From: Atopobium massiliense
GTDB lineage: Bacteria > Actinomycetota > Coriobacteriia > Coriobacteriales > Atopobiaceae
Direction of reading: 5' to 3'
DNA length: 64,000 nt
Assembly: GCA_900343135.1 (NCBI GenBank)
Contig: OPYK01000004.1
Location: forward strand, 117,630-181,629
The notes under the pieces are model-generated. The model saw nothing but the letters and a program-made list of their open reading frames with translations, searched no databases and was not told where the DNA came from. The stretch's first letter is position 1; each line of letters opens with the position of its first letter. A program made the position numbers and the translations under genes. This document shows, in pieces, positions 17,565 through 24,546 of the stretch.

Positions 17565-20240
17565 ATGTACACAACCACGCCACAAACCTCAAACCATGAC
17601 GCGCGCACAAAAGCAGATGCAGCTGCTACAGATGCGCCATGCTCATCACTACTCGATTTTTTATACAACGTGGACACTGAAAAAGATAACAGCAATGATA
17701 CCGCTGCTGATAGTGGCACTAATAACAGTGAATTTGTACCAAAAGACCTGGACGATGCACTTGAATGGTATATGAACTGGGCGCATGAACGTGGCATTGA
17801 TTTGTGGGATCACCAGATAGATGCTTTGCTTAGTATAGCAAGTGGTAACCACGTTATTTTAGGTACGCCAACCGGTTCGGGAAAGTCGATGGTTGCAATT
17901 GGTATGGCGTTTTTTTGCTTGTGCCAAGATCGCGTTATGTATTACACTGCACCTATAAAAGCCCTGGTAAGCGAGAAGTTTTTTAATCTTGTTGATTTGT
18001 TTGGCAAAGATTTGGTTGGCATGATAACGGGTGACGTGGTAATTAACAGTAGCGCACCCATTATCTGCTGTACCGAAGAAATTTTAGCAATGGATGCACT
18101 GCGCTGGGGTACAGACTCAGACATTTCGTATGTGTGTATGGATGAATTCCATTATTTTGGCGACTCGGCGCGCGGCTGGGCGTGGCAAGTACCGCTGCTT
18201 ACCCTTCCCAACACGCAGTTTTTACTTATGAGTGCCACACTGGGTGATACATCAGCTATACAAGCACAGCTAGAACGCGACACCACGCGCAGCTGTGATT
18301 GTATTTCTCATGCAAAACGACCCGTTGAGCTTGTGTATAGCTACGTGACGTCGCCCCTTGAAGTAACAGTTATACAAGCCCTGCAAGAGCACAAAGCGCC
18401 CATGTACATTGTTCATTTTGCACAAGACCAGGCACATAAAAGTGCGCAGGCGTTAAGCTGCTTATCACTTATTACACCCGAACAAAAAGCTGCTATTAAA
18501 CAGCAGATTGCACGCGTACGCTTTACAACTGCATTTGGCGTTACATTAAAGCGCCTGTTGTTATGCGGTGTTGGCATTCATCATGCAGGTATGCTGCCTC
18601 GCTATCGCCTGTGCGTTGAGCGCTTGTCGCAAAAGGGCTTGCTTCCTGTTATTTGCGGAACCGACACCTTGGGCGTGGGAATTAACGTGCCTATTCACAC
18701 GGTAATTTTTAGCGCGCTGGCTAAGTTTGATGGGCGGCGTGCCCGTTTGCTACGTGCACGCGAGTTCCATCAAATTGCAGGTAGAGCAGGTAGAGCGGGG
18801 TTTGATAGCGAAGGTGTTGTGTATGCACTGGCAACGCCATACGAAATTGAACGCTTAAAAGCGCAGGCTAAGGCGGCGGGCGATCCGCGAAAACTACGGC
18901 GTATTAAAGTGCCAACGCCTCCTGAAGGATATGTAAGCTGGAATAAAAACACGTTTGAAACGCTTATTGCCAAAGAACCCGAGGTGCTGCATGCACATCT
19001 TAAGATTACACATGCATTTATACTCTCGCAAATGGAGCAACAAGGCGACGCGTACCAGCGCATTGTGGATATTATTATGCGCTCGCTTCAAACGGACGAA
19101 CAAAAACAAAAGCTTATTGCCCGTGCGCAAGAAATTATTGCCACACTGCTCGACGGCGGTGTAATTGAGCGTATACCGGCCGATCCCAACGACGTATGGG
19201 GCAAAGCTCAGTATCAATGCTCAGTTGAGATGCCCGAAGACTTTGCATTAGACCAGCCACTTTCACCCTTTGTGCTTGCTGCACTTGAGCTACTCGACAA
19301 AAACGATCCTCATTATGCACTAGACGTGGTGTCGCTGGTGGAGTCGTCGCTTGATAATCCGGTGCAAATTATGAAGATGCTCGAGCGACAGGCGCGCGAC
19401 CGTGCATGGGCAGAAATGAAAATGCAAGGTATTGACTACGAAGAACGCATGGAGCGCATCGAAGAGGTTACATATGACCAGCCCCTGTGCGACCTTATTA
19501 GCAGCGCATATGAACACTATTGCGAAAAAGTTCCCTGGGCGCGCGACTTTTTGCCACATCCAAAGTCGATTGTGCGCTTAATGGTTGAAAGTGGCGCGAA
19601 TTTTAAGGGGTTTGTGCAGCAGATTAATGTTTCTCGGAGCGAGGGGTTGCTGCTGCGGTATTTAAGCGACGCATGGCGCGTACTTGAGCGCACAATTCCA
19701 TCCGAAGCAAAAACAGAAGAACTCGAAGCCATTACATCGTGGCTGCATCTTATTGTGCGCACAACCGATTCATCGCTTATTGACGAATGGGATGGCACTG
19801 TAACAAACGAGGCTGATGTAGAGGCGCCGTCTTTGCACGAGAGCATCGTACAAGATAGGCGTGGCCTGCAGATTCTTATTCATAACGCGCTGTTTGCACG
19901 CGTGCGTGCGGCAGCTTCGCGCGATATAGATGCCCTTAATACGCTCGACGGTGCGTGGGGTTGGTATGGCAGAGTTTGGCAGGCGTTTCTCGACACCTAT
20001 TACCAGGAGCACGAATACATCCTGCTTGATGGGAATGCGCGCTCTAATGCCTATATTGTATTTGATGAGAGCGAAGAAGAAACCCGCCACTGCTGGCATG
20101 TGCGTCAGATATTGAAGGACGAAGACGACGATTGCGATTTTGCGATTGTGGCTGATGTAGATATTGTTGCCACGCAACAAACAGGAGAGCTTACCTGCAC
20201 GGCATATCGTGCGTGCAGCATAGATGAGCTGGTAGGCTAA
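17565..20240 (+). CDS. Ski2-like DEAD/DEAH helicase with DUF3516-type C-terminus
   Basis: A superfamily 2 helicase probably acting on RNA. The 891 residues hold motif I (GTPTGSGKS, near residue 102), motif Ia (APIKALVSEKF), motif II (DEFHYFGD), motif III (SATLGD), and in the second RecA domain HHAGMLPRYR, GTDTLGVGINVP and QIAGRAGRAG. The remaining ~400 residues match the layout of actinobacterial helicases that end in DUF3516, including YEHYCEKVPWARDFLPHPKSIVRLM. I start at the ATG after AAGGA; upstream in-frame ATGs lack a site. It is monocistronic. Related proteins are mycobacterial HelY-type helicases, whose exact role is still uncertain. Confidence 0.88.
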   Translation: MYTTTPQTSNHDARTKADAAATDAPCSSLLDFLYNVDTEKDNSNDTAADSGTNNSEFVPKDLDDALEWYMNWAHERGIDLWDHQIDALLSIASGNHVILGTPTGSGKSMVAIGMAFFCLCQDRVMYYTAPIKALVSEKFFNLVDLFGKDLVGMITGDVVINSSAPIICCTEEILAMDALRWGTDSDISYVCMDEFHYFGDSARGWAWQVPLLTLPNTQFLLMSATLGDTSAIQAQLERDTTRSCDCISHAKRPVELVYSYVTSPLEVTVIQALQEHKAPMYIVHFAQDQAHKSAQALSCLSLITPEQKAAIKQQIARVRFTTAFGVTLKRLLLCGVGIHHAGMLPRYRLCVERLSQKGLLPVICGTDTLGVGINVPIHTVIFSALAKFDGRRARLLRAREFHQIAGRAGRAGFDSEGVVYALATPYEIERLKAQAKAAGDPRKLRRIKVPTPPEGYVSWNKNTFETLIAKEPEVLHAHLKITHAFILSQMEQQGDAYQRIVDIIMRSLQTDEQKQKLIARAQEIIATLLDGGVIERIPADPNDVWGKAQYQCSVEMPEDFALDQPLSPFVLAALELLDKNDPHYALDVVSLVESSLDNPVQIMKMLERQARDRAWAEMKMQGIDYEERMERIEEVTYDQPLCDLISSAYEHYCEKVPWARDFLPHPKSIVRLMVESGANFKGFVQQINVSRSEGLLLRYLSDAWRVLERTIPSEAKTEELEAITSWLHLIVRTTDSSLIDEWDGTVTNEADVEAPSLHESIVQDRRGLQILIHNALFARVRAAASRDIDALNTLDGAWGWYGRVWQAFLDTYYQEHEYILLDGNARSNAYIVFDESEEETRHCWHVRQILKDEDDDCDFAIVADVDIVATQQTGELTCTAYRACSIDELVG

Positions 20241-20277
20241 GCGCACGATGCACACTGCGTTATAGATGCACGCAGCG

Positions 20278-21528
20278 TTATAGGTGCACGTGATGCTGCT
20301 CTTCGAACTTTTTTTCTTCGATAACAAACCCGGGATCGGTTGGAGATACAAGCTCGTCTTTACCTGTTTTTGGATCGTGATGATGGAATAGCACGGGCTC
20401 GAACAGCTTGAGTTTAAGGGTAAACGCAAGCGAGATAATAAACAGCGCCACAAAAATGGCGATACGCGGCAGCACTTCTACCTGCGTAATTACGTAGGTA
20501 CCACAGCACAAAAGCGCGGTCCAAGCGTAAATGATAAGCACGGCTTGGCGCTGATCGAAGCCTTTGTGAATAAGGCGGTGATGAATGTGTCCCTGGTCGG
20601 CCTGGCCTACACTCACATGCGCACGGCGGCGGCGAACGATTGCCGAAAAGGTATCGATAATAGGAATTCCCGAAATAATAAGTGGTACAAGAATGGTAGT
20701 AAGACCAGCTACACGCGTTACGCTCAACAGGGTGATAACACCCATGACAAAGCCCATGAGAAGCGATCCGCAATCGCCCAAGAAAATAGACGCGGGGTGA
20801 AAATTGTACTTAAGAAAGGCAAGCGAGCAGCCAGCAAGCGTAATGGCAAGCGAAGCTGCATCGAGGCGACCTGCCATAACCGAAAGCAAAAACATGGTTG
20901 CGCTTACCAAAAAAGTAACGCCTGAAGCTAAGCCATCAAGACCGTCGATAAGGTTAAAAATATTAACGTATGCAACAAGATACAGCACGGTAATTGGGTA
21001 GGCTATCCAGCCTAAATAGAGCGCATCACCGGTAAGAGGATGCACAATAACACCGATAACAAGCCCGCCGGCAACAGGAAATATGCATGAAATGAGCTGA
21101 CCTATAAACTTGTGAAGCGGGCGCAAATGATAGATGTCGTCGATAACACCCGTGATAAAAATGCTTACCAACCCCAAAAGAATAAGCGGGTAATGCATGT
21201 ATGCAAATGAATGTGCTGGAAGAAAGGACTGCGTCCAGCCAAGGCAAACAATGCCTACATAGTGCACGCAAAGCGCCACAATAATGCCCATAAAAATGGC
21301 AATACCACCCATACGCGGAATGGGTGTGTTGTTAACGCGACGCTTACCGGGGTAATCGATGCTCCCCACATGCCACGCAATGCGCTTTGCTAACGGCGTA
21401 ACAACCAGCACAACCACGGCCGCAGTAAAAAACAGCACGGCTGCTATAAGCGCAAATTCACAAGAAAGATTTGAAGACAGCTGCGCTGCAAGAGTGAGGC
21501 GTGCATGACATAAAAGCTGGCTGTGCAT
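20278..21528 (-). CDS. UDP-HexNAc:undecaprenyl-phosphate sugar-1-phosphate transferase (WecA/TagO-type)
   Basis: A polytopic membrane enzyme that moves a sugar-1-phosphate, usually GlcNAc-1-P, to undecaprenyl phosphate and so starts a cell-wall glycopolymer. The 416-residue protein has about 11 membrane segments and the family motifs: PIPRMGGIAIF, the DD pair in GVIDDIYHLRP, NIFNLIDGLDGLASG, SIFLGDCGSLLMGF, and the HIHHRL box that marks the WecA/TagO branch over MraY. A charged tail of about 45 residues follows the last segment. The ribosome binding site (AAAGGAG) is rather far from the ATG, about 12 bases. It may supply the polymer that the Dlt-like genes modify, which is inference. Confidence 0.88.
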   Translation of the reverse strand: MHSQLLCHARLTLAAQLSSNLSCEFALIAAVLFFTAAVVVLVVTPLAKRIAWHVGSIDYPGKRRVNNTPIPRMGGIAIFMGIIVALCVHYVGIVCLGWTQSFLPAHSFAYMHYPLILLGLVSIFITGVIDDIYHLRPLHKFIGQLISCIFPVAGGLVIGVIVHPLTGDALYLGWIAYPITVLYLVAYVNIFNLIDGLDGLASGVTFLVSATMFLLSVMAGRLDAASLAITLAGCSLAFLKYNFHPASIFLGDCGSLLMGFVMGVITLLSVTRVAGLTTILVPLIISGIPIIDTFSAIVRRRRAHVSVGQADQGHIHHRLIHKGFDQRQAVLIIYAWTALLCCGTYVITQVEVLPRIAIFVALFIISLAFTLKLKLFEPVLFHHHDPKTGKDELVSPTDPGFVIEEKKFEEQHHVHL

Positions 21529-21699
21529 GCTCGTTCAAATCTCCTTTACGTTGGCTTCGGACTTGCGTGTATGCGAGTTCACATGTGCGCGGTTGCGGTT
21601 GCGAACTCATATATGCGCGTTCACATATACCTATAAGTTTGCATGATTGCCGCGTTTTATTCAAGCCTGTTTTATTAATTTGAAATGACGTATAGTATA

Positions 21700-21850
21700 G
21701 CTAGCGCTCTTCCATAGCACAACTGGGTGAACCGACACGCGTTTTGAGGGAGCTCAAATTTCGTCTGTAGTACAGGTATCCTTCCTAGTTAAGGAAGCTG
21801 GAACAAGCGATGAGAGCACCCACCTGTATAGAAGGTGGGTTCATTTCGCG
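21700..21850 (+). ncRNA. Probable structured small RNA, 6S-like
   Basis: An orphan transcript is suggested by a -10-like TATAGT just upstream (21691), a long-range closing stem (GCTCT at 21706 with AGAGC at 21813; TCC with GGA), a strong internal hairpin (CTTCCT/AGGAAG at 21781-21797), and a terminator with arms CCCACC/GGTGGG followed by TTCATTT. Its length of about 150 bases and closed-bubble-hairpin layout resemble 6S RNA, and the conserved-looking GAACAAGCGATGAGAGC stretch supports an RNA gene. Family assignment is from layout only, and the strand is chosen from the terminator. Confidence 0.5.
21819..21847 (+). terminator. Terminator of the 6S-like RNA
   Basis: CCCACC at 21819 pairs with GGTGGG at 21834 around a small loop, followed by TTCATTT. 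The T run is short but only on the plus strand. Confidence 0.6.
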
Positions 21851-21957
21851 CCTATGGAGGAGCGTGTTTTATTATGTCATTGTGGTGCCGGTATGGCGCT
21901 CGTATGTCGGCGTTGTGGGACTCGTGTGGAGCTCTCACAAAAACGCGTAAGCTACAC

Positions 21958-21995
21958 AAAAAACCTGCAGATGGCAAGCCGCCTGCAGGTTTATG
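21958..21995 (-). terminator. Terminator of the infC-rpmI-rplT operon
   Basis: Arms AAACCTGCAG and CTGCAGGTTT with a 12-base loop are followed on the minus strand by a run of T. It starts about 50 bases past the rplT stop codon. Confidence 0.85.
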
Positions 21996-22042
21996 TATGT
22001 GCTTATATGTGCTTATATGCACTTATCTACACAATGTGAAGC

Positions 22043-22399
22043 TTATGCAAGTGCCTTTTTAGCTACTTCGGCAAGATCGGCAAAGGTTGCTTCGTCTTCG
22101 TAAGCAATTTGAGCCAATACTTTACGGTCGAGCTCAACACCAGCAAGCTTTAAGCCGTGCATAAAGGTGCTGTAGGAAAGACCATTTACGCGAGCTGCGG
22201 CGTTAATACGCTGAATCCACAAACCACGAATCTCACGTTTCTTTGTACGACGATCGCGATATGCATATTGGAGTGAGTGTTGTACCTGCTCTTTCATACC
22301 ACGGAAGGTACGAGAACCAACACCGTAGTAACCCTTTGAGCGCTCTACCAATGTTTGACGCTTTTTGCGACCCGCCATTGCGCGTTTTACACGTGCCAT
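22043..22399 (-). CDS. rplT: 50S ribosomal protein L20
   Basis: L20 binds 23S rRNA early in 50S assembly. The 118-residue protein matches the family over its whole length: [26 protein letters not shown], the basic middle [24 protein letters not shown], and [16 protein letters not shown] precedes the ATG. It is the last gene of infC-rpmI-rplT. In other bacteria L20 represses this operon by binding the leader mRNA; a leader with a terminator is present upstream of infC here. Confidence 0.98.
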   Translation of the reverse strand: MARVKRAMAGRKKRQTLVERSKGYYGVGSRTFRGMKEQVQHSLQYAYRDRRTKKREIRGLWIQRINAAARVNGLSYSTFMHGLKLAGVELDRKVLAQIAYEDEATFADLAEVAKKALA

Positions 22400-22446
22400 A
22401 TCAAATCAACTCCTTGATTTCTTGTTACAGACGCACGGGGCGCCAA

Positions 22447-22641
22447 CTAGTTACCCATACGCTGCGATACGTTGTGCGAATCGGCAGCAGTAAGAACAGC
22501 TTCCTTGCGGAAACCACGAATACGCTTTTGAGACTTCTTGGTAAGAATGTGGCTCTTAAATGCTTTAGCACGCATAATCTTGCCAGTACCAGTACGGCGA
22601 AAACGCTTTGCCGAACCTTTATGAGTTTTCATTTTAGGCAT
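22447..22641 (-). CDS. rpmI: 50S ribosomal protein L35
   Basis: L35 is a small basic 50S protein. The 64-residue sequence is standard: [22 protein letters not shown], then [16 protein letters not shown]. It sits between infC and rplT with short gaps, the usual order. Codon use is that of a highly expressed gene. Confidence 0.98.
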   Translation of the reverse strand: MPKMKTHKGSAKRFRRTGTGKIMRAKAFKSHILTKKSQKRIRGFRKEAVLTAADSHNVSQRMGN

Positions 22642-22657
22642 GACGTATCAATCTCCT

Positions 22658-23242
22658 TTAACTCTCGTTACTGCGTGAGCTTGGCTCTTCGTTTGCAGTT
22701 GACGTTTGTTCCTTCTCGTTAAAAGCGCCTTTAATGGGTGCAACAAGCATGTGCATGTTACGGCCTTCCATTTTTGGCTGCTGCTCAACCGTTGCATACG
22801 GCTTGAGATCGGCTGCCAAGCGCTCTAACACGTTAAGACCTTGCTCGGGGTGAGCCATTTCGCGACCACGGAACATAATGGTTACCTTAACGCGTGCACC
22901 CCGCTTAAGAAAACGCATAACGTGGTTTTTCTTGGTGGTGTAATCGCCCACATCGATCTTTGGACGAAACTTCATTTCCTTAACCTCAACCTTAACCTGC
23001 TTTTTGCGCGCAAGTTTTGCTTTGCGGTCTTGGTCGTATTTGAATTTACGATAGTCCATTACCTTGCAAACAGGAGGTTCTGCTCCTGGTGCAATTTCTA
23101 CAAGATCGAGGTTTTGTTCATCGGCAATACGCTGTGCATCGCGAATACCAAACAATCCAAGCTGCGATCCGTCTACACCAATAAGGCGGCAGGTACGCGC
23201 AGTAATCTCTTCATTGATGCGCGTATCATCATTCTTGGCTAT
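22658..23242 (-). CDS. infC: Translation initiation factor IF-3, with non-canonical ATA start
   Basis: IF-3 keeps ribosomal subunits apart and checks start codons. The conserved N-terminus (DTRINEEITARTCRLIGVDGSQLGLFGIRDA) extends well upstream of the first ATG, which would remove about 29 conserved residues. In this frame a TAG stop is met only two codons before ATA-GCC-AAG, and no ATG, GTG or TTG lies between. A GGAAGG site stands eight bases before the ATA. I therefore place the start at ATA, giving 194 residues. In E. coli infC starts at AUU and IF-3 represses its own synthesis because of it; ATA could serve the same loop here. Both the N- and C-terminal domains are complete. Confidence 0.9.
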   Translation of the reverse strand: MAKNDDTRINEEITARTCRLIGVDGSQLGLFGIRDAQRIADEQNLDLVEIAPGAEPPVCKVMDYRKFKYDQDRKAKLARKKQVKVEVKEMKFRPKIDVGDYTTKKNHVMRFLKRGARVKVTIMFRGREMAHPEQGLNVLERLAADLKPYATVEQQPKMEGRNMHMLVAPIKGAFNEKEQTSTANEEPSSRSNES

Positions 23243-23556
23243 CTTCTACACCTTCCCTTCATCGCGTGTATCGTTTATGTGCTGCAGTGCTACGGGAATG
23301 TGCAGCCGCGGCTTTTGCGCGGCATAAAAAAACCCGACATAAGGTCAGGCACAAATATGGCTGATACGCCATAGCAACTGTTGTACTTGACCAGGTAGCA
23401 GCCCTGCGGCGCCAAACGAGGTGAGAGCATATGCTCTGCTTAACATACACATGGTACGATAATTTATTGTAGCAAACAAGGTTAGTGCAGCGTATGCGTA
23501 CGAATATCATAAAGTGCGCATAAGTTGGTACCACATTGCCTGCTGAACAATAAAAA
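23243..23556 (-). promoter_or_regulatory. Leader region of the infC operon
   Basis: Between the tRNA gene and infC lie about 310 bases with no gene. On the minus strand they contain a TACAAT -10-like box near 23465, a 14-base palindrome (AGAGCATATGCTCT, near 23423) and a terminator hairpin 80 bases before infC. This arrangement fits an attenuated leader such as the L20-controlled leader of Bacillus. The controlling ligand here is not established. Confidence 0.5.
23326..23350 (-). terminator. Leader terminator (attenuator) upstream of infC
   Basis: On the minus strand, CCTGAC pairs with GTCGGG around a five-base loop and is followed by seven T residues. It precedes infC rather than following a gene on the same strand. 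The tRNA-Leu gene ends about 200 bases further upstream, so it could also stop tRNA readthrough. Confidence 0.65.
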
Positions 23557-23643
23557 TGGTGCCCGAGGTGAGACTCGAACTCACACTCTGTTGCCAGAAA
23601 TGGATTTTGAGTCCATCGCGTCTGCCAATTCCACCACTCGGGC
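23557..23643 (-). tRNA. tRNA-Leu (anticodon CAA)
   Basis: The 87-base sequence folds as a class II tRNA. The acceptor stem is GCCCGAG/CTCGGGC, followed by discriminator A and an encoded CCA. The D arm contains GGAATTGGCAGAC, the anticodon stem ATGGA/TCCAT surrounds the loop CTCAAAA with anticodon CAA, the long variable arm is TTCTGGCAACAGAG, and the T arm holds GTTCGAGTC. It decodes UUG. A T5 run follows the CCA. Confidence 0.95.
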
Positions 23644-23769
23644 ACAATCTTGAGCACGTACATGTGCAGAAAAGAAATATAGCACAGATGCGCACGCTAT
23701 GCAAGTACAGATGCGCACACATAAAACTACGCACATACGCGCGCATAGCATATAGGTGCAACAGTTTGC

Positions 23770-24480
23770 TTATTGCAAATCCTGCAAAAATGGATTTGAT
23801 GCAAGCTCTTTATACAGCCGCGAAAGATTGCCATGACCAGGGAAAATGTGTGATTGTGGGTCGAGCTCGGTAATAATACGTTTAAGTGATGTACGCATGG
23901 TGCGCTCATCGCCACCCGGCAGATCGCAGCGACCAATGCTACCTTGGAAGAGCACATCACCCGTAAATACCAAACCAGCTGCCTTTTTTTGGCCAACAAA
24001 TATGCAGCTACCGGGCGTATGTCCGGGCACGTGCATAACGCGAAACGATGCTGAACCCAAATCAAGCTCCATGCCATCGGTTAAATAAAAATCGGCTGCA
24101 GGCGCATTTGCTTCAAATACATACCCAAAATCGTCGGGACCTGCCGCATGCCGCGCACGCTCTTCATCGGGCTGGCAAATACCATATTGACCGCCACATG
24201 CCTCGCGAAGGCGCGCAACACCGCCCGTATGATCGTTGTGACCATGCGTTGCCACAATGTAGCGAATTTCCATATCTGCAGGTATCTGCTGCGCAATCTC
24301 AACGCCCTGGTCGCCGGGGTCGATAATAATACCCACACGCTTGCCATTGTCTTGCGCTTCGTACAAATAACAATTTGTTTGAAGAGGACCTACAATAAAT
24401 CCTTGCAGCTCAAGGAGGGGTTCGTGCAAGGATGCGTTCTCTTGAGCAGCATCGTGGGAAGCTTGGGTATCTTGAGGCAT
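23770..24480 (-). CDS. Metallo-beta-lactamase-fold hydrolase (glyoxalase II-like)
   Basis: A cytoplasmic metal hydrolase of the GloB/YcbL type. The 236-residue protein has GPLQTNCYL, the metal motif ATHGHNDHTGG, VMHVPGHTPGS, FTGDVLFQGSIGRCDLPGGD and FPGHG, in the usual order, so both metal sites are complete. The substrate is probably a thioester but is not known for stand-alone YcbL-type enzymes. The second of two close ATGs fits the AAAGG site better. It lies downstream of relA, a common pairing in Gram-positive bacteria and actinobacteria. Confidence 0.9.
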   Translation of the reverse strand: MPQDTQASHDAAQENASLHEPLLELQGFIVGPLQTNCYLYEAQDNGKRVGIIIDPGDQGVEIAQQIPADMEIRYIVATHGHNDHTGGVARLREACGGQYGICQPDEERARHAAGPDDFGYVFEANAPAADFYLTDGMELDLGSASFRVMHVPGHTPGSCIFVGQKKAAGLVFTGDVLFQGSIGRCDLPGGDERTMRTSLKRIITELDPQSHIFPGHGNLSRLYKELASNPFLQDLQ

Positions 24481-24546
24481 GTGCATATCCTTTCTTTTGC
24501 AGCGTGTATATCAGGTTTATACCGCAAAACGGCCATACCATTCACA

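Larger units (their letters stand above)
21529..22042. other. Intergenic region holding a structured RNA and terminators
   Basis: About 510 bases separate the WecA/TagO-type gene from rplT. The region contains the candidate RNA described separately and the terminator of the infC operon. Short open frames across it overlap these structures and show no family resemblance. Confidence 0.5.

Noticed and set aside
21835..22062. 75-residue plus-strand open frame
   Set aside because: It runs across two terminator hairpins, and its composition is not protein-like.
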